Below, one piece after another: positions 1-9,343 of a stretch of DNA of 21,100 nucleotides (positions are counted from its first letter, which is position 1; each line of letters starts with the position of its first letter). The notes below the pieces were generated by a model. That model had not been told where the DNA came from. It searched no databases and was given only the letters and a program-made list of their open reading frames with translations. A program made the translations under genes and the position numbers. The DNA lies in NCBI GenBank assembly GCA_000697335.1, contig JNEM01009941.1, positions 1 through 21,100 of the forward strand. Direction: 5' to 3'. The DNA is from Conidiobolus incongruus B7586. Taxonomy: Eukaryota > Entomophthoromycota > Entomophthoromycetes > Entomophthorales > Conidiobolaceae.

Positions 1-72
1 ATACCTCAGCCTATCATACCTATTTGCAAAAAATTAGGGAGTGTGTCTCCTCTAAGAGACCCACTGGGGGAG
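1..72 (+). mobile_element. 3' tail of an LTR retrotransposon, next to its LTR (partial)
   Basis: This stretch is clearly richer in G+C than what follows the LTR. The first frame is open from the window edge and stops just inside the LTR, which is common for LTR-element pol genes. A purine run (tgggggag, ending at 72) abuts the TG of the LTR and fits a polypurine tract. The coding sequence is too short to assign to a protein. Together with the LTR it suggests the 3' end of a plus-strand copia-type element that extends out of the window to the left. This is inferred from layout; no domain is visible. Confidence 0.4.
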
Positions 73-472
73 TGTTAAGAGACTAGTTCTCTAAATTCTT
101 ATATACACTTTCATATAATCCAATTAACTATAAATTATATGATTAATTTATACTTATATAGTTAAATTAATTGTATAAATAGTATTAAATTATCTAATAA
201 ACTAGGTTCCTCTTTTTTCCTCTCAATTCTTACTATTTTTTACTTTCACACTATTTCTAAGATTGAGACTATATTCTGTCGATATTGTAGGATATTGGCA
301 CTACCTAATATAAATCTTAATATATCGGTGACTCATCCTAGTTCGAAGCTTAATTAAACTTTGTTTACACTTGCACGCTACAGCCACATTATATTACCAC
401 GTTCTACACCACACTACTTTTATATTAAGTCTTCCTCTGCACTATATTAGTTTAACTACCACTACGCTTACA
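73..472 (+). mobile_element. Complete LTR (about 400 bp), probably Ty1/copia type, 3' LTR of an element off the left edge
   Basis: The LTR begins TGTTAAG and ends CTTACA, giving the TG...CA ends and short imperfect terminal inverted repeat expected of an LTR. It is preceded by a polypurine-like tract. Its identity is supported by a second, reversed copy of the same family at 7275-7574, which matches it along about 300 bp. This copy keeps a normal share of G and C and looks whole, whereas the DNA to its right is heavily A+T-enriched, so it is probably a recent insertion into old repeat DNA. The target-site duplication cannot be checked because the other end lies outside the window. Confidence 0.75.
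174..181 (+). promoter_or_regulatory. TATA-like element inside the LTR
   Basis: TATAAATA lies about 100 nt into the LTR, a usual place for the U3 promoter. In DNA this A+T-rich the motif alone is weak evidence; its position is the main argument. Confidence 0.3.
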
Positions 473-3400
473 ATATAGATAATTATTATAGTAAAGGAAA
501 TTATCAATAATTTTAAATCTTTTAATATATTTTAATTAGTTTTCTAATAATTTAAATAGTTTTTCTTTAATTAAATTAAAGAAATTATCATTAGTAATAT
601 TTTTTAAAATAGTTTAATAAATTCTTTATTTCCTTTATTAATCATTATTAAGTTAATATTTACTAGGTTTTTATAATTAGAATAAAAGGGTAAGTATGTA
701 AAACCTCTTGAAAAAATATCTACAATATAATTTTATTAACCTAAAAGATATTTGATAAACAGAAAATAAGCTTAGATAGTTTTAATCTAATTAACTTATC
801 TTTTTAATAAAAACTTTTGAGTATTTGAGTAAATAAGTGATTTATAATCTATAAATATTAAGTAAAAGTTGTAAAATAATAAATACAAATGATTTTTAAT
901 TATTTCTATCAAAGCAAAAGATTTTGATTTATAAACTAGGTATTTTAGTTTAGGTGGCTTTATTTTTTTTAATTAGAATGTTATTAACTCTAAGGTAATA
1001 TTTATAAGGTTAATTTTAACTTATTCTCCCCTATTTATTATTTTATCTTATAGTTAAAAGATAAAATATAAATTAAATTTAAACTAAGTTAACTATCTAT
1101 TAATTATAAAAGAATTAAAGTTAATAAAAATAATGGTAGGTAGTTTAAGATTAAAAATAAATAAAATAAGAATATTAGTAATATAGAAAATTAAAGCATA
1201 TATACAAAAAATATATAATAGGATCTATTGAAAAAAAAAGTTTTTTCTCAAAAGATTAGTTAGAGAAGTTAAAAGTTTAACAACAGAATCAATGAAATCT
1301 TTAAAATAATTTAATAATTTAAATATAAAAATAAGTTATTTATTATTTCTAAATATATTAAAAGTTTTTATACTATTGAGTTTAATTAAATTAATGCTAA
1401 TTCCTTAAAAAGGAACAATATAATTATAAAAGGAGATAAAAAAATACTAAAAATATATTTTGATAATTTTAAAAGTAATTTATATTCTTGAATAATTTAT
1501 GTAATTTTATTAACATATTAAATATATTTGTTTTAGTTTTTGAATAGATTAAGATAACATCAAAGTAAATAATAATAAAGTTATTAAAGATAAAATTAAA
1601 AAGGGAATTGATGAATTAAGTGAAAATTATAAAAATATTATGTAATATAAAGTTTATAACAATAAATTCATAATGCTTAATAAAATATTGAAAATAATTA
1701 AAAGAATAGAATTTTTTTTAATTTTAATATTATAGTAATTATTTCAAATATTTAATTTAATAAATATAGTAAATTTAAGTAATTTATTTTTAATATTATA
1801 TAAGTTTAATAATAGAGTTTTATCCTTAATAGTTTTAGAGTTTAAAACATAATTATTAATATATAATTTTTAACTACTATTAAACTTTTATATAAAGAGA
1901 GTAAAAGATTTTTATAATGAGGAAGGATGTTTAATATATTTATTTTTAAGTAATTTTTAGATTTTTTTTAAAGTTTAATATTATTTAAAAGATAAATAGT
2001 AAGTAAGTTTTAAATATAGTTGAGTATTTAAGAGAAGATTAATTTTATATTTAATATTATTTTTAAAAGATAATTTACTTATAAGTTGAAAAATATTAGC
2101 AAATTAACTAACTATATTATATAGAAAATAGTTATTAAATATAACTTCATTCAAATTAACAAATGAAATATTAATAGATAAATAATAAACAAATATATAT
2201 CTTTATAGATTATTAAAGTTTTTAATTAGTTTTTAATATTATTTTTTGTTTACAATAATAGAATTATTTAACACAATTATAGAGTTGGTATTAGGTAAAA
2301 TATTTAATAGTTTTATAATAGGGTAATATAGATTATTCAACATTAATTCTATCAATTTTTTTAAAATATTAAAAAAATAAATTTGTAACTTTTTAAAATA
2401 ATATATATAGATAAAAGATTGTGATATTTAAACTAATTTTAACTTAATATAAAATTATAACTAATATTACTAATTAAAAATTAAATATATTGGGAATAGT
2501 TAAGAAATAGTAAAAAATATTTAAATATAATATTAAATTCTTATTCTATTAAATTATTAGTATATTTCATTATTAAGCTGTTTTTTAAATAGATAAAGAT
2601 AGTTTTAAAATAATGAAAGAATAAATAATATAACTAGAATAATTAAAGTTAATTAAAATATTAACAAGTATATCTATAAAATATCTAGTTAAAATAAACA
2701 ATAGAGTGATAGTTAAAGGTAAAAAATTATAAAATAAATTAATTACTACAATATTTTTAATTTTTAATAGTTTAATTAATTAAATTTGCCTAGTATATAT
2801 CATTTAATTTATAAAATCATTAGTCTATTAGAATTTTTGTAGATTAAATTAAAATCTACTAATTAATTTTAAAAAGAGTAATTTTAAAATAATATTAATA
2901 TTATTCAAGTTTGATTTGTGGTTAATAAATTAAAATTATTAAGAATTAAATAAATATTTTTTTTAAAGATATATTTATTAACTTTATAATTAACTTAAGT
3001 TTTTTAACAATAGTAGCAACTTTTATTTATTTTTAAATAAGTTTTAACTTCTTTATTAAAAGTTTTCTTATAAAGCTTTAAAGCAAAAATATTTATTATT
3101 TAAAATTTAAGTAGGTTAAAATAAATTTTAGAGGATTAATTTTTAAGATGAGAAAATTTAATTATAAAGTAAAAAATATTATCAATCACAATTATTACAT
3201 TACAAATGTTAAAAAAACATATTATTAAAATATTCCTTATTAACTAAATAAAGTTTTACTTGAAGATTAAAACATTATAATAACTTGTAGATTTATTCTT
3301 CTTCAGTAATATTTAATAAGTTTAAACATATCTCATTAAATTTCTTAATTAATTACCTTATAGAAGTTTTTTATTTAAGTTAAGAAAACTTTTTTCTTCT

Positions 3401-4023
3401 TAATTAAACTTAATCTTTTAGGTAATATTTTTTTAAAGGCTTTTTCCAATTATTTGAAGGTTTATATTTTTATAATAGGTTATCTACCTAAAAACTCTTT
3501 AAGATTAATCTTGTAATAAGTTAACTACTAAATATAACTAAATTTTTCTAAAAAAAAATAGTTAATTCAATAATTTTTTTTAAATTTTTATTAAAAATTA
3601 AATTAAATTAATTCTTTATATTTTTAAAATAATTTTCAAGCTTGTAGAGGTTATTAAAGCTATTATAAATAATTAATTTATTTTTGAAAATACTAAAGAA
3701 ATTGTTTGATATATTAACTTTAGTAAAGTAACTAGTTTATTAGATTTAAGCTTTTTAAGTTATTTTTTTCTTAACTAAAAGTTATTTAATATAAGTTTTT
3801 TAAAAGATAGTAAACTTTTAAAAACTAAAGTCTTAGATTTATTTAATAATTAAACAATTATCATTATTAAAATAATATAAAAGTATTATTTTTTAATAAT
3901 ATTATAGTGTATAATATTCAATTAAAATAAAATAAAGTATAAATAAGTTTTAAAATAATAATAAATAAATTTAATATATATAATTATTAATTTCTAGTAA
4001 GTTTTTAGTAGTTTTATTATTGT
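473..4023. other. Gene-free, extremely A+T-rich decayed repeat DNA
   Basis: No intact gene is visible on either strand in this 3.5-kb stretch. G and C are scarce and stops are dense in all frames. The composition changes abruptly at the LTR boundary at 472. Several small palindromes occur, for example around 563-582, but such palindromes are frequent by chance in A+T-rich DNA. The stretch most likely consists of old, transition-mutated transposable elements. The only part with a tentative identity is the copia integrase-like piece around 2.9-3.5 kb, listed separately. Confidence 0.6.
2890..3520 (+). mobile_element. Possible remnant of a Ty1/copia integrase region (fossil)
   Basis: Read on the plus strand, this piece shows a loose order of residues recalling the copia integrase core: an Asp-Leu-Trp block near the start, a hydrophobic stretch followed by a Phe/Lys-rich stretch, then a Pro-Tyr...Asn...Val block, and finally a Leu-Lys-Val-Tyr block. 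The element is thoroughly broken, with many breaks, and cannot be delimited. The reading depends on low-complexity A+T-rich codons, so it may be chance. Its orientation is opposite to the LTR relic at 7275-7574, so the two need not belong to one insertion. Confidence 0.22.
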
Positions 4024-5613
4024 TACTATATACTAACCTATAAAAATAAGTTATAAAATCAAAAACACTTATATTTTTACTAATAACTTGATTAATATTT
4101 AATAAAATAAACTTAAATTAAATAATTAAAATCTATTATATTTATTTATTATATTAATCATTAAATGGTGATATTTAGCTATTAATTAGTTAAAATATAA
4201 GCTTTTAAATTTTACCTAAGATAAATTATAGATTTGTAAATTTTTAGTGATAAAAAAAATTAAAACCTAATATATTTACTTTTAGCTTTTCTAACTTCTT
4301 TAAGTTTGTAAAGTATAGAATCAACTAACTTTTTATATTAAGAAAGGTTAATCTTGTTTTATACTTCTTGAATATATTTTTAAAGTTGATTTAAATTTTT
4401 TGTTAGGGGGAAAACTTTAATAGCTTTTTTTAACTAATCCTAAAGGTATTTAATTAGATTAAAGTTAAAAATTTAAAAAAACCACTTCATAACTATTATA
4501 CTATTATTTTTAAACTATTTATTAGTAAAAGCTATAATATAATAAAAGGTATTATCTTATTAGAAAATAATATCAGATTTATTTAACCTATATTATTTAA
4601 TGGTTTTTTCAATTTATTGTTTAAAATACTTTAATATATCTAAGTATTAATTACCTTATTAACTTTATAAAGATACCTTACACCTAAAAACAATATATAT
4701 CCTTAAATAATAATTAACCTATTATTATACTTTTAGGTAAAATTAACATGATGGTTATAAAGTAATTCTATATCTTTTTTAAAATATTTAGCTTTTCTAT
4801 TAAATCTGCTAAAATATATATTTATTTTATTAAACTTAATAACCTTATTCTAATTAATTTTAGTTTAATATTAATAGCAATATTTAAACTCCCACCTAAC
4901 TTAACAATAAGATTTTTTTAGTTGGGGGTGTTTTTTTTAAACTATAAGTAATATCTATACTAATGTAAAGTATATATAATAATATTAGTGTTAATTAATA
5001 TTTTTATATAGTTTTATAATTCTTGCTATATTTTTACAATAATATTACACTTACTTATATTAACTAACCTATAAATATACTTCTCATTATATTTATTTAT
5101 AATTCTAACATACTTAAGTTTAAGTATAAATGTTTTTTTATTGCTATTCATAATAACTTTAGCTATAATAAACTAACTAATACTAGTAATTCTAACAATA
5201 TTATAAGTTGATTTACCCTCTTTATAAAGTTAATTAAAACATAAATAAATTTTTTTAGAGAAAGATTAAGGTATAATAATATTAATAAAAAGAATTTAAT
5301 ATATCTATAAAATATTATATAAAATAATAGAAAAGAGAGAAAAAAGATATGGTTATATATTGTTAAATATATCCTTTTATCTTAAAAATCTGCAAATTAA
5401 TAACTTATTTTAATTTAATATTAAGGGTTAATATTTTTGCTAATAGTTTACTAAATATATTTAAATATATTTATTTATTATTAAATAATATACTTTAATT
5501 ATATATTATAGTTTTAAATAATCTAATATATATAATTATTTTAGTTATTAATTAAAATATATATATTTTTGATTTTATAATTGATTTTTACAGGTTAGTA
5601 TATAAGTATAGTG
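4024..5613 (-). mobile_element. Decayed Tc1-like DNA transposon, copy A (about 1.6 kb)
   Basis: Length and terminal inverted repeats fit a Tc1/mariner transposon. The left end reads ACTATATACTAACC followed by TAAAAATAAGTTATAAAATC, and the right end is its reverse complement with a few changes, ending GTATAGTG at 5613. The transposase lies on the minus strand. At the second catalytic Asp, GAT is still present at 4556-4554, followed by an Asn codon. Thirty-four residues further on, at 4451-4449, an AAA codon stands where the catalytic Glu is expected, next to the Asn-Leu-Ile typical of the family's NPIE motif. The copy is not functional. Its target-site TA duplication is not clear. Confidence 0.8.
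4260..4700 (-). pseudogene. Tc1-family transposase, C-terminal half, broken (copy A)
   Basis: This is the homologue of the plus-strand copy at 6600-7040. Within one frame, the Asp-Asn pair (4556-4551) and the Asn-Leu-Ile-Lys-Tyr block (4460-4446) are separated by the distance of a DD34E catalytic core. The frame ends at a TAA at 4262-4260, matching the end of the other copy. The catalytic Glu codon reads Lys and several codons are stops, mostly explained by C-to-T or G-to-A changes of Gln, Trp and Glu codons. The enzyme would have cut and joined the transposon ends in the nucleus; this copy cannot. Confidence 0.65.
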
Positions 5614-5724
5614 ATAAATACTAATATATTATAAAAGAAAACTTAATATAAAAATAATGTGATATAAAATATTTTACTAAAATATAATTATATATTAACT
5701 TGCAAAAATAAATTATAAAATCAA

Positions 5725-5741
5725 ATATATATATATATATT
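5725..5741. repeat. (AT)n microsatellite
   Basis: A run of about eight AT units lies within the left end of Tc1-like copy B. The homologous end of copy A has only a shorter run, so it grew after insertion. Confidence 0.8.
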
Positions 5742-6599
5742 CTAATTAATAACTAAAACAATTGTATATATTAGATTACTTAAAACTATAATATATAATT
5801 AAGATATATTATATATTAATAAATAAATTTATTTAAATATATTTAGTAAACTATTAGCAAAAATATTAACCTTTAATATTTAACTAAGGTAAGTTATAAA
5901 TTTATTGGTTTTTGAAATAAAGAGATATATTTAACAATATATAACTATATCTTTTTTCTTTCTTTGTTATTATTTTATATAATATTTTATAGATATATTA
6001 AATTTTATTTATTAATATTATTATATTTAAATCCCTCTGTAAAAAAATTTATTTGTATATTAATTAACTTTATAAAGAAAGTAAATCAACTTATGATATT
6101 GTTAGAATTATTAATGTTAGTTAGTGTACTATAATTAAAGTTATAAAAAATAACAATAAAAAAATATTTAAACTTAAACTTAAATATATTAAAATTATAG
6201 ATGAATATAATAAGAAGTATATTTATAGGTTAATTAATACAAGTAAATATAGTATTACTATAGAAATACAACAAGAATTATAAAACTATACAAGAATATT
6301 AGTTAGTATTGATATTATTATATATGTTATATATTAGCATAGATATCACTTATATCTTAAGAAAAAACACTGCTAATTAAAAAAAATCCTACTATAAAGT
6401 TAAGTAAGAGTTTAAATGTTATTACTAATATTAAAGTAAAACTAATTAAAATAAAGTTATTTAGTTTAATAGAATAAAAATATACTTTAGTAGATTTAAT
6501 AAAAAAGCTAGATACTTTAGAAAAAATATAAAACTACTTTATAACTATTATATTAATTTTACCTAAAAGTATAATAATAGGTTAATTATTATTTAGGGA

Positions 6600-7040
6600 T
6601 ATATGTTGTTTTTAAATATAAGGTATCTTTATAAAGTTAATAATGGAATTAATATTAAGATATATTAAAATATTTTAAATAATAAATTAAAAAAAACTAT
6701 TGAATAATATAAATTAAACAAATTTAATATTATTTTCTAATAAAATAATATTATTTATTATACTATACCTTTTATTATTAAATAACTTAAAAATAACAAG
6801 ATAATAGTTATAAAATAACTTCTTTAATATTTTATCTTTAATCTAATTAAATATTTTTGGGATTAGTTAAAAAAAGTTATTAAAGTTTTCCCCCCAGCAA
6901 AAAATTTCAATCAATTTTAATAATATGTTTAAGAAGCATAGAATAAAATTAACCCTTTTTAATGTAAGAAGTTAATTGATTTTATACCCTACAAACTTAA
7001 AAAAGTTAAAAAAGTTACAGGTAGATATATTAAGTTTTAA
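6600..7040 (+). pseudogene. Tc1-family transposase, C-terminal half, broken (copy B)
   Basis: One reading frame can be followed to a TAA at 7038-7040 with recognisable Tc1 transposase order. Tandem Asn codons (6744-6749) stand where the family has the catalytic Asp-Asn. Exactly 34 residues later a Lys codon (6849-6851) stands at the catalytic Glu, inside Phe-Asn-Leu-Ile-Lys-Tyr-Phe-Trp-Asp (compare DLNPIExLW of the family). The C-terminus ends in a Lys/Val-rich segment followed by Gly-Arg-Tyr, as in many Tc1 transposases. Both catalytic acids appear lost through G-to-A changes, and the in-frame stops are of the kind made from Gln and Trp codons. The piece upstream of 6600 is harder to read. 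Confidence 0.72.
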
Positions 7041-7274
7041 TTTTTTTTATCACTAAAAACTTATAAATTTATAACTCACCCTAGGTAAAATTTAAAGATT
7101 TACATTTTTACCAATTAATAGTTAAATATCACTATTTAATAATATATATAATTAATGAATATAATAGATTTTTATTATTTAATTTAAGTTTATTTTATTC
7201 AATATTAATTAAGTTATTAGTAAAAATATAAGTGTTTTTGATTTTATAACTTACTTTTATAAGTTAGTATAGTG

Positions 7275-7574
7275 TGTAAATATAAATAAAATATAATTAA
7301 GCTTTAAATTAAAATGAGTTACTAATATATTAAAATTTATATTAGGTAGTGTTAATATATTATAATATTAATAGGATATAGTTTTAATCTTAAAAATAAT
7401 AAAAAAGATAAGAAATAGTAAGAATTGAGAGGGAAAAAAACCTAGTTTATTAAATAATTCAATGTTATTTATATAATTAACTTAGTTATAAAAGTATAAA
7501 TTAATCATATAATTTATGGTTAATTGAATTATATGAAAGTATATATAAGAATTTAAAGAATTAATGTTTTAAAA
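7275..7574 (-). mobile_element. Decayed partial LTR, same family as 73-472, reversed
   Basis: The reverse complement matches about 300 bp of the LTR at 73-472 from its TG end (here at 7574). Clear shared blocks are AGTAAGAATTGAGAGG, the CTAGTTTATTA segment and TTAATCATATAATTTAT. The copy is broken, and the distal quarter of the LTR is replaced by the Tc1-like element ending at 7274. Differences from the left LTR are almost all in the direction of A+T, so this copy is old. No retrotransposon coding sequence follows it on the right, so it is a solo LTR or the outer LTR of an element whose body has decayed or been displaced. Confidence 0.72.
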
Positions 7575-9343
7575 AAATCACTTTTGATTTATTTATATAT
7601 AATAAAGCCTTATTAGTTATCTATAATTGTTATCTTGATACTAATAAACTTTAACCTTTTAGAAGATGAATTATAATTTATAAATTACCATGGATATATA
7701 ACCTTAGTTGCAAACATTATAATAAAGACATCTTTTTCTATCACAAATCTATTGATCACTTAAATCTTTAAGTCATTACTTATCAATTAGTAATTAAGTT
7801 AGGAACCAGGATAATATCAAGTCTTTGTAATTCTTGGTTAGAGATATTATGGATATTTGTGATTTATAAGTAATCCACTTTATTGGTACTTATCCTTACC
7901 TCTTGATATATCCAGCAGGCATAATATTCAACTTTTTACCCAATCCTTAATATTAAAACACAACTTATCATCAATATTTATTTAATTTTAATCTTTAATC
8001 TTATTAGTTAAATAATTAAATTTTTTCATTTTTGTTAAATAATATAAGATAGCATAATTTAACAACTTTTGTTTGAAAAACTGATAGTTAAAATACTAAT
8101 CAGAATTATATTACAATGATATTCATTTGAAATTATAATATCAGATAAAAATATTGGAAGTTTATTGTTAAATAATTTTATTAAAAATAGTTAATATCAG
8201 TGATACCTAGTAAAATATTTCAATTTATTCACAATTTTGAATATCATTTAATGAAAAAAAATAATTTTGAAAATAAATAATTGTAACTATTTAAAAATAA
8301 TATATATATATCTCTTTAAGAATATAGTATATATTAAAACTGAAAAATCAAACCAAACCTAATAATAAATTAATAAAACTGAAAGAAGGTAATACCTATT
8401 GTTAAATTACATATATTGCTTAGATCATCTTTAAATTAATCTTTTATTAACTGTAAAAGTATTATATTAAAATAAAAATTAATTTTTTTAACAGGATATT
8501 ATTTAAAAAATTTTGAGTTCATGACAAAGTTACTTTGAATATAAAAAATTGAAGTATATATTAAAGAGTATACATTTTTATATATCCCTGTATTTAATTA
8601 ATCGTGTATACTCAAGTTTTTCAATTGAAAACCGGAGTTGATTTTGCAATAATTACTTGACAAAATCAGATCAATACGATCCAAATATTAAATTAACAAA
8701 ATTTTATATTGATAGTCATTTTTAAATTATTTAATAAAGCCATAAAAAGGGGCGTGTTTTTAAATTTAGATAATTTTGTGTTTGAAATAATTTAGAAATT
8801 TAATTGAGTAATTTATTATCAATTAAATATGTTTTGGAGCTTTAAATTGTTTGTTAGAATTTACTTGTTCAAGTGATTATATTAACAATGGATTATTTTA
8901 TTAAAAAAGATCAAAAAATTAATACATATTTATCTAAATTTGTAAATCTAATGTTAATCATACTAAATTGAAATTAAAAATTTCAATTAAAATTCAAGTG
9001 CATGAAAATGTGCTGATAATTAATATTAAAAAATTTTGATTTAGTATTTTATAAACTGAATTTATAATTTAGTGTTTTATAAATATTATATGAATATACT
9101 TGGTAAATACTATAAATTAAGATTCATTATTCTATTAATTAGAAAATACATCATAATATTGTATAAAATATATTTTCTTGAACATGTTTTTTAGATCTGA
9201 TTCAAATTAAAACTGAATATTAAGTGAAATAAATCAAATCATAAAAATCAAATGTATATTTATTATAATCTAACAAAATACCAATACATCATATTAATAT
9301 TAATTTAATAATAAATATTTATTATTTTATCTAAAATACATAA
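7575..9343. other. Spacer without a recognisable gene
   Basis: No coding region longer than chance is seen on either strand. A slightly less A+T-rich island at about 7680-7935 contains an imperfect inverted repeat (near 7806-7820 and 7908-7921), but no protein or RNA gene could be recognised. A second less A+T-rich patch near 8610-8670 has an 8-bp stem (TGATTTTG / CAAAATCA, 8639-8668). The rest is A+T-rich spacer, and its last part is the 3' flank of the CAP gene. Confidence 0.5.

Larger units (their letters stand above)
4024..7274. repeat. 3.25-kb inverted repeat made by two Tc1-like elements head to head
   Basis: The left arm (4024-5613) and the reverse complement of the right arm (5687-7274) align along their whole length, with about 73 bp between them. 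Matching blocks are easy to see at the outer ends (the segment with ATCAAAAACACTTATATTTT), in the middle (ATAAGTTGATTTAC) and at the inner ends. Most differences are transitions. The repeat could extrude as a cruciform or give a long double-stranded RNA if transcribed, but nothing in the sequence shows that it does. Confidence 0.85.
5687..7274 (+). mobile_element. Decayed Tc1-like DNA transposon, copy B (about 1.6 kb)
   Basis: This is an inverted full-length relative of the element at 4024-5613. The left terminal repeat (TATATTAACTTGCAAAAATA, then AATTATAAAATC) and the right one (GATTTTATAACTTACTTTTA to TATAGTG at 7274) are complementary apart from transition changes. The transposase reads on the plus strand. 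The right end directly abuts, and shares a GTG with, the LTR relic at 7275. This suggests that B inserted into or next to that LTR, whose remaining 100 bp or so are not seen here. An (AT)n run (5725-5741) sits inside the left terminal repeat. Confidence 0.8.

Noticed and set aside
305-320. GTTCGAA box resembling a tRNA B box
   Set aside because: It lies inside the LTR and no cloverleaf or A box is found around it.
6797-6817. A Gln-Asp-Asn run first taken for the catalytic Asp of Tc1-like copy B
   Set aside because: It is in another frame and too close to the third catalytic position; the correct site is 6744-6749, exactly 34 residues upstream.
8639-8668. Eight-base stem with 14-base loop
   Set aside because: Short hairpins of this kind are frequent in A+T-rich spacer and nothing else supports a function.
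8747-8756. AGGGGCGTG, resembling a stress-response or zinc-finger binding site
   Set aside because: It stands alone in spacer about 600 bp beyond the 3' end of the CAP gene, with no gene start nearby to control.
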